Assembly (NCBI RefSeq): GCF_023195515.1
Contig: NZ_JALPKR020000002.1
Span: 868,001 to 932,000 of the forward strand
Direction of reading: 5' to 3'
DNA: 64,000 nucleotides
Source of the DNA: Variovorax sp. S12S4
Lineage (GTDB): Bacteria > Pseudomonadota > Gammaproteobacteria > Burkholderiales > Burkholderiaceae_C
Shown: positions 16,788 to 24,462 of the stretch, one piece after another
How positions within the stretch are numbered: the stretch's first letter is position 1
How the letters are laid out: every line of letters starts with the position of its first letter
Translations under genes and position numbers: made by a program
Notes under the pieces: model-generated
The model's database searches: none
What the model was told of the DNA's origin: nothing
What the model saw: the letters and a program-made list of their open reading frames with translations, nothing else

Positions 16788-17147
16788 ATGGCTCGCTATG
16801 TCGATGGCTTTCTCGTTCCCGTTCCCTCGAACAACGTCGAGGCTTACCGCAAGCTCGCGCGCAAGGCCGGCAAGATCTGGATGGAATACGGCGCGCTCGA
16901 ATACGTGGAGTGCATTGCCGACGATGTGAAGCCCGGCAAGCTCACTTCGTTTCCGCAGAGCGTGAAGCAGAAGGCGGACGAAACGGTGGCGTTCTCGTGG
17001 ATCGTCTACAAGTCGCGCAAGCACCGCGACACGGTCAACGCCAAGGTCATGGCCGACCCGCGCATTGCCGCGATGGACCCGAAGACCATGCCCTTCGATG
17101 CGAAGCGGATGATCTTCGGCGGGTTCAAGTCGATCGTCGAGTTCTGA
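16788..17147 (+). CDS. DUF1428 family protein (YbaA-like)
   Basis: A 119-residue DUF1428 protein, recognisable from MARYVDGFLVPVPSNNVEAY, VAFSWIVYKSRKHRD, and MPFDAKRMIFGGFKSIVEF. It has an alpha-beta dimeric-barrel-like size. A textbook ribosome site (CAAGGAGACTTCC) precedes the ATG. It is 64 bp after the exporter and convergent with the next gene. Function of the family is unknown; it often accompanies VOC/PhnB-like genes. Confidence 0.88.
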   Translation: MARYVDGFLVPVPSNNVEAYRKLARKAGKIWMEYGALEYVECIADDVKPGKLTSFPQSVKQKADETVAFSWIVYKSRKHRDTVNAKVMADPRIAAMDPKTMPFDAKRMIFGGFKSIVEF

Positions 17148-17162
17148 CCGGGCGCGCCGGGC

Positions 17163-17921
17163 TCAGGCAAGAAACCCGTCGTAGACGAGCTTGAGCCCGG
17201 TCAGCAGCATGCCGAGGTACAGGAAGCGGTAGAACCATGTGGCGCTGATACGCCGCGCAATGCGAATGCCGACCCACACGCCGAGCGGCGCAAGAGGCAT
17301 CAGCACCGCCGATGTGGCCAGGGTGCGCAGGTCGATGAGGCCGAGCCAGGCGTACGGAATCCACTTGCTCAGGTTCACCACGAAGAAGAAGTAGGCCATG
17401 GTGGCCGTGAACACCACCGGCTTGAGCCGCAGCGGGATTACATAGGCGTTGATGGGCGGCCCGCCGGCGTGGGCAATGAAGCTCGTGAAACCCGAGACCG
17501 CGGTGAGCGCCGCGCCCACGGCGCGCGAAGGCAGCGGGTCGTCCGGCTTGGGCGGAAACACCAGCCGCTGCGCAAGAAACAGCAGCGTGAACACGCCGAC
17601 GATGCCCGCCACGGTGGGGGCCGAAAGCGTTCGGAACAAGAGCGTGCCGATGACCGTGCCGAGCAGCCCGAACGGAACCAGGAACTTGAGCAGCGCCCGG
17701 TCGAAGTCGCGCCGGAAGGCGGCAATCCCGAGCAAGTCCATCAACAGCAGCAGCGGCATCAGGATGGCCGCGGCCTGCGGCACCGTGACCGCGAGCGCCA
17801 TCAGCGGCACCGCGAGCGAACCGAAGCCGGCGCCGAACCCGCTCTTGCTGATGCCGAGCAACAGCACGGCCGGAACGGCAACCGCATAGAAGTGCGGATC
17901 GGTGATGACAGGAAAGAGCAT
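17163..17921 (-). CDS. TSUP (TauE/SafE) family anion exporter
   Basis: A 252-residue membrane protein with about eight hydrophobic segments. The TSUP repeats are recognisable: LLLGISKSGFGAGFGSLAVPL near residues 20-40 and SGFTSFIAHAGGPPINAYVIP near residues 145-165. The family moves sulfite, sulfoacetate, taurine-derived or related anions. The ATG at 17921 (MLFPVITDPHF) was chosen because upstream in-frame sequence lies in the hairpin-rich leader. No sulfur-metabolism gene is adjacent, so the substrate is unknown. Confidence 0.87.
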   Translation of the reverse strand: MLFPVITDPHFYAVAVPAVLLLGISKSGFGAGFGSLAVPLMALAVTVPQAAAILMPLLLLMDLLGIAAFRRDFDRALLKFLVPFGLLGTVIGTLLFRTLSAPTVAGIVGVFTLLFLAQRLVFPPKPDDPLPSRAVGAALTAVSGFTSFIAHAGGPPINAYVIPLRLKPVVFTATMAYFFFVVNLSKWIPYAWLGLIDLRTLATSAVLMPLAPLGVWVGIRIARRISATWFYRFLYLGMLLTGLKLVYDGFLA

Positions 17922-17931
17922 GGGAAGGCTG

Positions 17932-17990
17932 CGCAGAAAAAGCCCGCCGTGTGGCGGCGCAGAAAAAAGCCCGCCGTGTGGCGGGCGGTG
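17932..17990 (-). repeat. Tandem terminator-like hairpins in the TSUP gene leader
   Basis: A 26-27 bp unit (CGCAGAAAAA(A)GCCCGCCGTGTGGCGG) occurs twice in a row. The right copy forms a perfect hairpin GCCCGCC-GTGT-GGCGGGC (17969-17986) which, read on the minus strand, is followed by TTTTTT: a classical intrinsic terminator shape. The left copy forms the same core followed by TTTTT. They lie 10-70 bp upstream of the TSUP start, so they may terminate antisense transcription or attenuate the TSUP mRNA. Confidence 0.6.
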
Positions 17991-18046
17991 CAAGCGTAGC
18001 AGGACGGCGCCGGGCCTGCAGGATTCTTCGGGCACCTGTGCAAACG

Positions 18047-18089
18047 TGTGCGTAAACGCACAGCCGTGCCGGCCGCGGCTGCGCACACT
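18047..18089 (+). promoter_or_regulatory. Crp-type class II promoter of doxX
   Basis: TGTGCGTAAACGCACA (18047-18062) is a perfect 16-bp palindrome of the TGTG-N8-CACA type. A CACACT hexamer (18084-18089) has its centre 32 bp from the palindrome centre, the spacing expected for a -10 box with the activator at about -41.5. The same arrangement recurs at 21098-21140. The gene for a Crp-family regulator is 0.5 kb away. Confidence 0.7.
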
Positions 18090-18144
18090 GGAACTGCAAC
18101 CGCCGCACTCCGCGGCGGGCTTCAACATTCCTCAAGGATCTGCC

Positions 18145-18618
18145 ATGAACACCCAGGCCGTAGCCGCCGACTCCGCGCGTGCGCCGATCGCATCTTCGTT
18201 CGCTTCTCCCTCGCCCGCCACGCTGGACGATTCCGGCAAGCTGCTGCTGCGCGTGGCCATCGGCGTGCTGGTGCTGCTGCACGGTATTTTCAAGATTTCG
18301 GCCGGCGTGGGCTTCGTCAGCGCCATGCTGGTGAAGGCCGGCCTGCCGGGCGGGCTGGCCTACCTGGTATACGTGGGCGAGATCGTGGCGCCTCTGCTCA
18401 TGATTGCCGGCTTCTGGACCCGCGCCGCCGCCGGCGTGGTCGTCATCAACATGCTCGCGGCCTTTGGCCTGGTGCACATGGCCGACCTGTTCGCCCTGAC
18501 CAAGCAGGGTGGCTGGGCGCTGGAACTGCAGGGCCTGTACCTGTTCGGCGCGCTGGCCGTGGTGCTGCTGGGTGCGGGCCGCTTCAGCCTGGGCGGTTTG
18601 CGCGGCCGCTGGAACTGA
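18145..18618 (+). CDS. DoxX-family membrane protein
   Basis: A 157-residue protein with four predicted membrane segments after a polar Ala/Ser-rich N-terminus of about 35 residues. The DoxX pattern is LLLRVAIGVLVLLHGIFKI, then GGLAYLVYVGEIVAPLLMIAG and RAAAGVVVINML. DoxX-like proteins are linked to redox and thiosulfate/sulfur or quinone-related processes, but most have no defined activity. A ribosome site (CAAGGATCTGCC) precedes the ATG. The promoter carries a Crp-type site. Confidence 0.88.
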   Translation: MNTQAVAADSARAPIASSFASPSPATLDDSGKLLLRVAIGVLVLLHGIFKISAGVGFVSAMLVKAGLPGGLAYLVYVGEIVAPLLMIAGFWTRAAAGVVVINMLAAFGLVHMADLFALTKQGGWALELQGLYLFGALAVVLLGAGRFSLGGLRGRWN

Positions 18619-18636
18619 TCCGGCCAGGCCGCTGGC

Positions 18637-19362
18637 TCAACCCGCGTCGCCGCGCACTTGCGACACCATGCGCTCGAGCCGCGCGGCGTCGGCCACCAGC
18701 AGGGCCTTGCCGTCCTTGCGCAGCACGCCGCTGCGTACCAGCACATTGAGTTCGCGCGTCACCTGCTCGCGGTTGGTGCTGATCTGGCTGGCCAGGGCCG
18801 CGTGCTTGGGCGCCGGGTCGAGCCTCGACTGGTTGCCTTCCACGCCCGCGATTCGTGCGAGCCGCAGCAGCTCGGCATGCAGGCGGTTCTGCACACCCAG
18901 CGTGCTCAGGTCGATCACGCGTTCCGACAGCTGTCGCACCAGTGAAGCGAGCCGCTGCATCACGCGCTCGGCCACCACCGGCTCGTCGCGCAGCAGCGCC
19001 ATGAAGGAAAGCCGGTCGAGGCTGGCGAGGACGCTGGGTTCGAGGGTGACCACGTCGGCGGAGCGCGGCCCGCCGTCAAGGGCGGCAATGTCGCCGAAGT
19101 GCTCGCCGGCTTCCGAATCCCTGAAAGTCACCTGCCGTCCGTTGGCCGAATAAGTGGTCACCCGCACCCGCCCCGAGACCAGCAGGAACACGTCGCCTTG
19201 CTGCTCGGCGCGCAGCAGCAGCGGCTTGCCGGCCTCCACGCTGTGCCACAGGCACTGCTGCGCGAGCAGGTCCAGGCGCTGGTCGGAAAGCCCCTCGAGC
19301 AGCGCGATGCGGCGCAGCGCAAGGCTGGAACGAAGAGTGGTCGAAGGAGTGGTTGGGGCCAT
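18637..19362 (-). CDS. Crp/Fnr-family regulator, cAMP-binding type
   Basis: A 241-residue protein. The cyclic-nucleotide domain shows the phosphate-binding cassette FGDIAALDGGPRSADV (near residue 90), with the Arg-Ser pair that contacts the cAMP phosphate. Its HTH reads ASQISTNREQVTREL, where the Arg-Glu-x5-Arg spacing of Crp recognition helices is kept, in line with TGTG half-sites. There is only one Cys, so no Fnr iron-sulfur cluster. An alternative ATG lies at 19386. It is divergent from the adenylate cyclase gene (30-54 bp apart), suggesting that the two form a signal-producer/receptor pair. Confidence 0.88.
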   Translation of the reverse strand: MAPTTPSTTLRSSLALRRIALLEGLSDQRLDLLAQQCLWHSVEAGKPLLLRAEQQGDVFLLVSGRVRVTTYSANGRQVTFRDSEAGEHFGDIAALDGGPRSADVVTLEPSVLASLDRLSFMALLRDEPVVAERVMQRLASLVRQLSERVIDLSTLGVQNRLHAELLRLARIAGVEGNQSRLDPAPKHAALASQISTNREQVTRELNVLVRSGVLRKDGKALLVADAARLERMVSQVRGDAG

Positions 19363-19415
19363 GCCGGGTGAGAGGGGCGCGCGCATTATGCTCGGGTGCC
19401 CCTTCGAACCCGTTC

Positions 19416-21083
19416 ATGGACAGACGTTCCCCCCAAGCCCTTTTTTTGCCGAGACTGCCGACCCGGCGCAATCTCCGCTGGGCGAGCGGGCTGGTGCTGA
19501 TGGCCTATGTGACGGCGCATTTGCTCAACCATTCGCTGGGCATCGTCTCCTTTGCCGCGGCCGAGACGGTGCTGCGCGGCGTGCAGCACTTCTGGCACAG
19601 CCTGCCGGGCACGCTGCTGCTGTACGGTGCCGCCACCGTTCACCTGGCGCTTGCCGTGGCCGCGCTGTGGGAGCGCCGCACGCTGCGCATGCCGCCGCTG
19701 GAGGGCCTGCGCATTCTGCTGGGCTTCGCGCTGCCGCTGCTGCTGATCGCCCACGTGACGGCCATGCGCGGCGCCTACCAGGCTTACGGCATCGAAGGTT
19801 CCTATGCGCGCGTGGTTTGGGGCCGGTGGAACCTGCCGGGCGCCACGGCGCAGTTCACCATGATGTTCGCGGCCTGGATCCACGGCTGCATCGGCATGCA
19901 CTTTGCGCTGCGGGCACGGCCGGGCTACCGCCGCTTCTCCCATCTGCTGCTTGCCTTGGCAGTCGTGCTGCCCCTTGCCGCGGCGATGGGTTTCGTCTCC
20001 ATGGGACGCGAGTTCCAGTGGACCGGCGTGCCGCCCGCGGTGGTGCCGAACGCGGCCCAGGGCCGCACGCTCGACGCCGTGGAAACCGGCATCGAGGTCT
20101 TCTACGCACTTGGCCTGGCCGCCCTGCTGGCGGCGTTTGGAGCACGCCACTGGCTGGCGCGCCGGCCGCGCGGGCTTTCGGTTTCGCTGCGCTATCCGGG
20201 CCGCACGGTACAAGTGCCGCGCGGCTGGAGCGTGCTGGAAGCGAGCCGCTCGCACGGCATCGCCCATCTTTCGGTGTGCGGCGGGCGGGCGCGCTGCTCG
20301 ACCTGCCGCGTGCGCGTGCTCGGCCCTGCCGAACACATCGGCGAGCCGGGCCGTGACGAGCAGCGAACGCTGGAGCGCGTGCGTGCGCCCGGCGACGTGC
20401 GGCTGGCCTGCCAGCTGCGGCCCCGCGGCGACATCGAGGTCACTCCGCTGTTTGCGCCACCGCCCAACGGCGGCCGGCCCGCGCCGGTCAGCAGCTTCGG
20501 ACGCGAGCGCGACGTGGCCATCCTGTTCGTGGACCTGCGGCGCTGGTCGGGCTTGTCGGAGCGGCAATGGCCATTCGACCTGGCCTATGTGCTCGACCGC
20601 TACTTTGCGACGGTGGGTGCCGCCGTGCGCGAAAGCGGCGGCGTGCCTAACCAGTTCATCGGCGACAGCGTGATGGCGATCTTCGGACTCGAGACCGACC
20701 TGCCCACCGCATGCCGCCAGGCGCTACGCGCGACCGAGCTCATCGGCGAGCGCATGGACGCCTGGAGCGAAGGCTTCGAGGCCCAGTTCGGCCAGCGGCT
20801 GGACTTTGGCATGGGCCTGCACGCCGGGCGCGCGGCAGTGGGCGAAGTGGGCTACCTCGACACGACCACCTTCACCGCCATCGGCGAAGTGGTCAACACG
20901 GCAAGCCGGCTGCAGGACCATTCCAAGGCCGCCGCATCGCGACTGGTGGTTTCGCTGTTCGCGGCGCAGCAGGCCGGCCTGGCGCACCCCGCGGAGCAGG
21001 TCGATACGCTGGTGGTGCGCGGGCGCTCCGAACCACTTGCGGTGATCTGTTCGCAGCACGCCCCCTTGGCAGCGCCCCTGTAG
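19416..21083 (+). CDS. cyaC: CyaC-like membrane adenylate cyclase with heme-ligand His and 2Fe-2S domain
   Basis: A 555-residue three-part protein. Residues 20-245 form about six membrane helices with His at 35/39, 76, 113 and 156/162, resembling the tetra-His signature of diheme succinate:quinone oxidoreductase anchors. Residues 250-345 are a plant-type ferredoxin domain with C288-x5-C294-x2-C297...C332. Residues 365-550 are a class III cyclase domain: FVDLRRWSGLSE, QFIGDSVMAIFG, and FTAIGEVVNTASRLQ, with the class IIIb-like Thr. A protein of this build in Sinorhizobium meliloti (CyaC) is reported to be a quinone-responsive diheme adenylate cyclase. Divergence from a Crp gene supports cAMP as its product. 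Confidence 0.88.
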   Translation: MDRRSPQALFLPRLPTRRNLRWASGLVLMAYVTAHLLNHSLGIVSFAAAETVLRGVQHFWHSLPGTLLLYGAATVHLALAVAALWERRTLRMPPLEGLRILLGFALPLLLIAHVTAMRGAYQAYGIEGSYARVVWGRWNLPGATAQFTMMFAAWIHGCIGMHFALRARPGYRRFSHLLLALAVVLPLAAAMGFVSMGREFQWTGVPPAVVPNAAQGRTLDAVETGIEVFYALGLAALLAAFGARHWLARRPRGLSVSLRYPGRTVQVPRGWSVLEASRSHGIAHLSVCGGRARCSTCRVRVLGPAEHIGEPGRDEQRTLERVRAPGDVRLACQLRPRGDIEVTPLFAPPPNGGRPAPVSSFGRERDVAILFVDLRRWSGLSERQWPFDLAYVLDRYFATVGAAVRESGGVPNQFIGDSVMAIFGLETDLPTACRQALRATELIGERMDAWSEGFEAQFGQRLDFGMGLHAGRAAVGEVGYLDTTTFTAIGEVVNTASRLQDHSKAAASRLVVSLFAAQQAGLAHPAEQVDTLVVRGRSEPLAVICSQHAPLAAPL

Positions 21084-21097
21084 CAGTTGCCAAAAGC

Positions 21098-21140
21098 GGT
21101 GCGCAAACGCACAGCGCAGGCTGCGGCGCGGTTTCACACT
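21098..21140 (+). promoter_or_regulatory. Second Crp-type class II promoter
   Basis: GGTGCGCAAACGCACA (21098-21113) matches the doxX site at 14 of 16 positions, and a CACACT hexamer (21135-21140) again lies exactly 32 bp centre to centre. It is 63 bp before the start of the small secreted protein. Conservation of both elements and their spacing is the evidence for a shared regulator. Confidence 0.68.
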
Positions 21141-21202
21141 GCATCTGTGGCAACGACGAATGTCCGCCGACCACACCACTTTCAGTCAAGGGGACTCTCA
21201 CC

Positions 21203-21559
21203 ATGAACACGAAGCAACTCATCGCCGTTTCCGCCGCCGCACTCGCCATGCTGGGCGCCGCGGGTGCACATGCCGAAACCTACGAAGGCGTGCAGGCCCT
21301 CACGTCGTACGCCAACCGTGCGGACGTGCAGGCCGAAGCCGTGGCCGCTGCGCGCGGCGGCAACACGTATTCGGACAGCGCCGCCGAGGGCGTGGTGGCC
21401 GTCCAATCCACGCTCGACCGCAACGCGGTGCGCGCCCAGGCCGTGGCCGCCGCGCACGATCCGCTGCAAAGCCTGGACCGCCGCGCCTTCTATCGCGACC
21501 AGGTGCCATCGGCTTACAGCAAGCCCGCCGTTTCGTTCACGCAGCAAGCCGGCCTGTAA
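21203..21559 (+). CDS. Small secreted DUF4148-like protein
   Basis: A 118-residue protein with a clear signal peptide (MNTKQLIAVSAAALAMLGAA, cleavage predicted after AHA at residue 23). The mature part has two related segments, NRADVQAEAVAAARGG and DRNAVRAQAVAAAHDP, each an R-x-x-V-x-A-x-A-V-A-A-A repeat, as in the alanine-rich DUF4148-like exported proteins of Burkholderiales. A ribosome site (AAGGGGACTCTC) precedes the ATG. Function unknown. The Crp-type promoter and position after the cyclase gene make it a likely output of the cAMP signal. Confidence 0.75.
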   Translation: MNTKQLIAVSAAALAMLGAAGAHAETYEGVQALTSYANRADVQAEAVAAARGGNTYSDSAAEGVVAVQSTLDRNAVRAQAVAAAHDPLQSLDRRAFYRDQVPSAYSKPAVSFTQQAGL

Positions 21560-21568
21560 GGCAACCGC

Positions 21569-22606
21569 TCAGGCCCGCGCCACCTTCACGGTGGCCGCGC
21601 CAGCGGCTTCTTCGATGGCATAGCGCACCGGCAGAAAGCGCTCGATCACCGCGCAATTGGTTCGCGTGTGCTCCGTTACCTCGCTGCAGGTGAAGGCGGC
21701 CGCACCGCCGCTTTGCCATGTCGCCAGGCCCAGCAGCAGCGCCAACTGGTCGGCCAAGTGCGGCCCCACGGCCGCCTGGCTCTTCTGGAAGTCGCGCAGC
21801 TCCCTCACCAGCGCATGCGCCACCTGCTCTGCGCTGAGCGTCTTTTCGCCGAAGGCCGTGAAAACCTCGGTCGCGTGCTCGTAGGCCAGCGTGGCGAGCA
21901 GCGCGTTGCCCGGCCCTTCGTTCTGCCGCGCCGTGCCGACGCGCAGTTGCTCGCCCGACCAGCCCATCGCCTTGCCCAGCGTTTCCAGCTCGCGCGCGGC
22001 AATGTGCCGTGCGAGCCCCGGCGCCAGGCACTCGGCGTGGCCCGACAGCAATGCGCCGCGCTCGACCAGGTCGAAGGGCTTCAGCCCATCGGCCGACGGA
22101 ACGATGGTCACGTCGACCTCGCCGCCGCCGGCGGGATAAAAGCCGCAGCGGCGCAGCACCAGTTGCAGGTCCGCGCCCAGGCGGCGCACCAGCGGCGCAA
22201 AGGCGCGCTCCAGAAAGTGGAACGGCGGCGCCATTGGGTTGTGCGTGCCGCCGCGCAGCTGCACTCGGCTCGGCGTGCCGGCCAGCAGCAGCGGCGGCAG
22301 TACCGTTTGAAGCACCAGCATGCAGCTGCCCGCGCTCGCAATCGTGAAGCTGTAGTCGCCCGCACGCACCGGACCGGGCACGAAGCGCAGCGATTGCGAT
22401 CCGAGCTCGGCCCCTTCGACCTGCGCGCCGCTGATCTCGGCCGCCGCGTTGACGCACGCGAGATGCTGCCGCATCAGGCCCGGCTTGGCGCGGCCCGCGC
22501 GAATCTTCTCGATGGAGACGGGCTGGCCCGTTGCCACCGACAGCGCGAGGCTGGTGCGCAGGATCTGGCCTCCGCCCTCGCCTTGAGAGCCGTCGAGTTC
22601 AATCAT
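21569..22606 (-). CDS. rtcA: RNA 3'-terminal phosphate cyclase RtcA
   Basis: A 345-residue RtcA, which converts RNA 3'-phosphate to a 2',3'-cyclic phosphate via an adenylylated His. The family start IELDGSQGEGGGQILRTSLA is exact, followed by RAGRAKPGLMRQHLACVNAA, FYPAGGGEVDV, and the C-terminal SEVTEHTRTN containing the catalytic His. The ATG overlaps the stop of the RlaP gene (ATGA at 22606). It is the last gene of the minus-strand RNA-repair operon. In E. coli rtcA directly follows rtcB; here five genes separate them. Confidence 0.95.
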   Translation of the reverse strand: MIELDGSQGEGGGQILRTSLALSVATGQPVSIEKIRAGRAKPGLMRQHLACVNAAAEISGAQVEGAELGSQSLRFVPGPVRAGDYSFTIASAGSCMLVLQTVLPPLLLAGTPSRVQLRGGTHNPMAPPFHFLERAFAPLVRRLGADLQLVLRRCGFYPAGGGEVDVTIVPSADGLKPFDLVERGALLSGHAECLAPGLARHIAARELETLGKAMGWSGEQLRVGTARQNEGPGNALLATLAYEHATEVFTAFGEKTLSAEQVAHALVRELRDFQKSQAAVGPHLADQLALLLGLATWQSGGAAAFTCSEVTEHTRTNCAVIERFLPVRYAIEEAAGAATVKVARA

Positions 22607-23460
22607 GCGCGGCCTCCTTTCTTCACTGCGGACGCGGCCGCGTCGAAGCGCAGCACGGTCTCGCAAAGAAACGCATCGAGCCCGGTGCCATCGGCCTGCG
22701 GCAGCGGCGTGACAGGTTCGGCTGCGTTGGCCGCCAGTTCGCTTTCGATAAACGCGTGAATGCCCGGCCAGCGCGGGCTGGTCGCCGCTTCGCCGGCGCG
22801 CATCTTCACTTCGAGCAGCGCGTTGATTTCTTCGATCAGCGCGGTGTCGCGCACGGGGTCGAGCGTTTTCTGCGCCAGGTCGGCAAAGCGCATCGGCGGC
22901 ACCCCGGGCTGCGTGCGGATCCACCGCGCGGCCAGCAGCGGGCGCAGCACATAGAGGTATTTCTTGTAGCGCACCTCGTCGGCCTGCAGGTGCTCGCGGA
23001 AGTTCTTCTTTGCCATCGACGCGTAGTGATGCCAGCCGCGCGCGTTGGAGAACACCGCTTCGGAGAGCGCACGAAAACGCGGCATGGCCGCTTCGTCTTC
23101 GCGGTACACGACCGGCGAGCGCAGCCATTCGAGCAGCGTGGGGTTCGACTCGCGCATGAGGCCCAGCGCCTTGCGCAGGTCCCAGCCGTTCACGTCGAGG
23201 TCGCCACTGATCGGCAGCTCGATCACGTCACGCCGCGGGGTGACCGTGAGGTACCACGGCAGACGGTTCACGTAGATGAAGCGCACGTCGTAGTCGCTGT
23301 CGGGCGAGGCAAAGCCCCAGCCGCGGCTGCCGGATTCGCAGGCGAACAGCACCGTGACGTCGTGGCGCGTTTCGATGTCGCGCAGGGCATCCATGATCTG
23401 CACGCGCATGGCGGGATCGATGGGGTGCGCCGAGCGCAGGAATTCTTCTTTGTTGCTCAT
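22603..23460 (-). CDS. RlaP-type pol-beta nucleotidyltransferase
   Basis: A 285-residue nucleotidyltransferase of the RNA-ligase-associated pol-beta group. The catalytic signature is FACESGSRGWGFASPDSDYD near residues 40-58, a GS motif with the paired Asp residues, followed by VRFIYV. Then come KNFREHLQ and KKYLYVLRPLLAARWI. Families of this type sit beside RNA ligases and are proposed to add nucleotides to damaged RNA ends. It overlaps rtcA by 4 bp and follows the RNase Z gene by 33 bp, consistent with a repair role. Substrate unproven. Confidence 0.8.
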   Translation of the reverse strand: MSNKEEFLRSAHPIDPAMRVQIMDALRDIETRHDVTVLFACESGSRGWGFASPDSDYDVRFIYVNRLPWYLTVTPRRDVIELPISGDLDVNGWDLRKALGLMRESNPTLLEWLRSPVVYREDEAAMPRFRALSEAVFSNARGWHHYASMAKKNFREHLQADEVRYKKYLYVLRPLLAARWIRTQPGVPPMRFADLAQKTLDPVRDTALIEEINALLEVKMRAGEAATSPRWPGIHAFIESELAANAAEPVTPLPQADGTGLDAFLCETVLRFDAAASAVKKGGRA

Positions 23461-23493
23461 GAATAAAAATCTTCTTCTAGCCGCCGGATGTTC

Positions 23494-24462
23494 TCATTCA
23501 TCCGATCGGGCACGGGTGACAGCCACGTTGCCGGCGCTGTCGAGTTCAAAAACGTCCAGGTCGTTGGCCAGGAATGCGTTGCCGCGGTAGTGGGCCTGGG
23601 TCTCCACCATCAACGCGGCCACGCCCTCTTCGTTCTGATGGCGCGGACTCACGTGCGTCAGCACCAGGTTGGGCACTTTGGCGGACTGCGCAAACTCCGC
23701 CAGCAGGCGCGCGGAGCTGTGCATGGGGCCGGGCCCGACCTTGTCGAGCGCTTCCTGCGTGTAGGTGGCCTCGTGCACCAGCAGTTGCGCACCTTCGCAG
23801 GCCGCGCGCAGCAGCGCGGGCTCGGCGTTGTCGCCTCCCAGCACAGCGCTTGCCGTGTCGATTTGCGTCTCGGCAAAGTCGGCACTGCGCAGCACCGCGC
23901 CGTTGAAAGGTACGTCTTCGCCGTTCTGCAGCGCGCGCCATGCGGGCCCGGGCGGCAGGCCGGCCGCACGCAAGGCGTCGGCCTTGAGCCGCACGCGCCG
24001 GGTTTGCACCTGCACGCGGTAGGCGTGGCTGGGCACCCGGTGCCGCAGCCCATGGCGCTCGATGCGCAGGCCCGGGGCTTCGTAGACCAGCGCCTCGGTT
24101 TCCAGATCGACATGCTCCACTTCGTACGGCAGATGCAGGTCCGTCAACCGGTGCGTGGTTTCGAACCACTGCCACACCGGCAGCGGCGCGACCAGCTTCA
24201 GCGGCTTGGTGCGCTTGCCCATGCCCGCGCTGGCGAGCAGGCCCGGCAAGCCGTAGCAATGGTCGCCGTGCACGTGCGTGATGCAGACCGCCGCCATGTC
24301 ATGCAAGGACAGCCGCGTCTGCTGCAGCCGGTGCTGCGTGCCTTCGCCGCAATCGACAAGGAACCAGTCGGTGCCGAGCACGGTCTGCACCGCAAGGCCG
24401 GAGACGTTGCGCTGGCGCGTGGGGACTCCTGAGGACGTGCCCAGGAAGGTGAGCTTCAACAT
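23494..24462 (-). CDS. RNase Z-like metallo-beta-lactamase nuclease
   Basis: A 322-residue beta-lactamase-fold RNase. The N-terminus MLKLTFLGTSSGVPTRQRN and the metal motif CITHVHGDHCYGLPGLL are diagnostic of RNase Z/ElaC, as are VHEATYTQEA and LVLTHVSPRH further on. RNase Z cleaves tRNA precursors 3' of the discriminator base. The start at 24462 overlaps the stop of the zinc-ribbon gene. Presence inside an rtc operon, together with tRNA-like RNAs upstream, suggests a role in trimming damaged or mimic tRNAs here. Confidence 0.9.
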   Translation of the reverse strand: MLKLTFLGTSSGVPTRQRNVSGLAVQTVLGTDWFLVDCGEGTQHRLQQTRLSLHDMAAVCITHVHGDHCYGLPGLLASAGMGKRTKPLKLVAPLPVWQWFETTHRLTDLHLPYEVEHVDLETEALVYEAPGLRIERHGLRHRVPSHAYRVQVQTRRVRLKADALRAAGLPPGPAWRALQNGEDVPFNGAVLRSADFAETQIDTASAVLGGDNAEPALLRAACEGAQLLVHEATYTQEALDKVGPGPMHSSARLLAEFAQSAKVPNLVLTHVSPRHQNEEGVAALMVETQAHYRGNAFLANDLDVFELDSAGNVAVTRARSDE

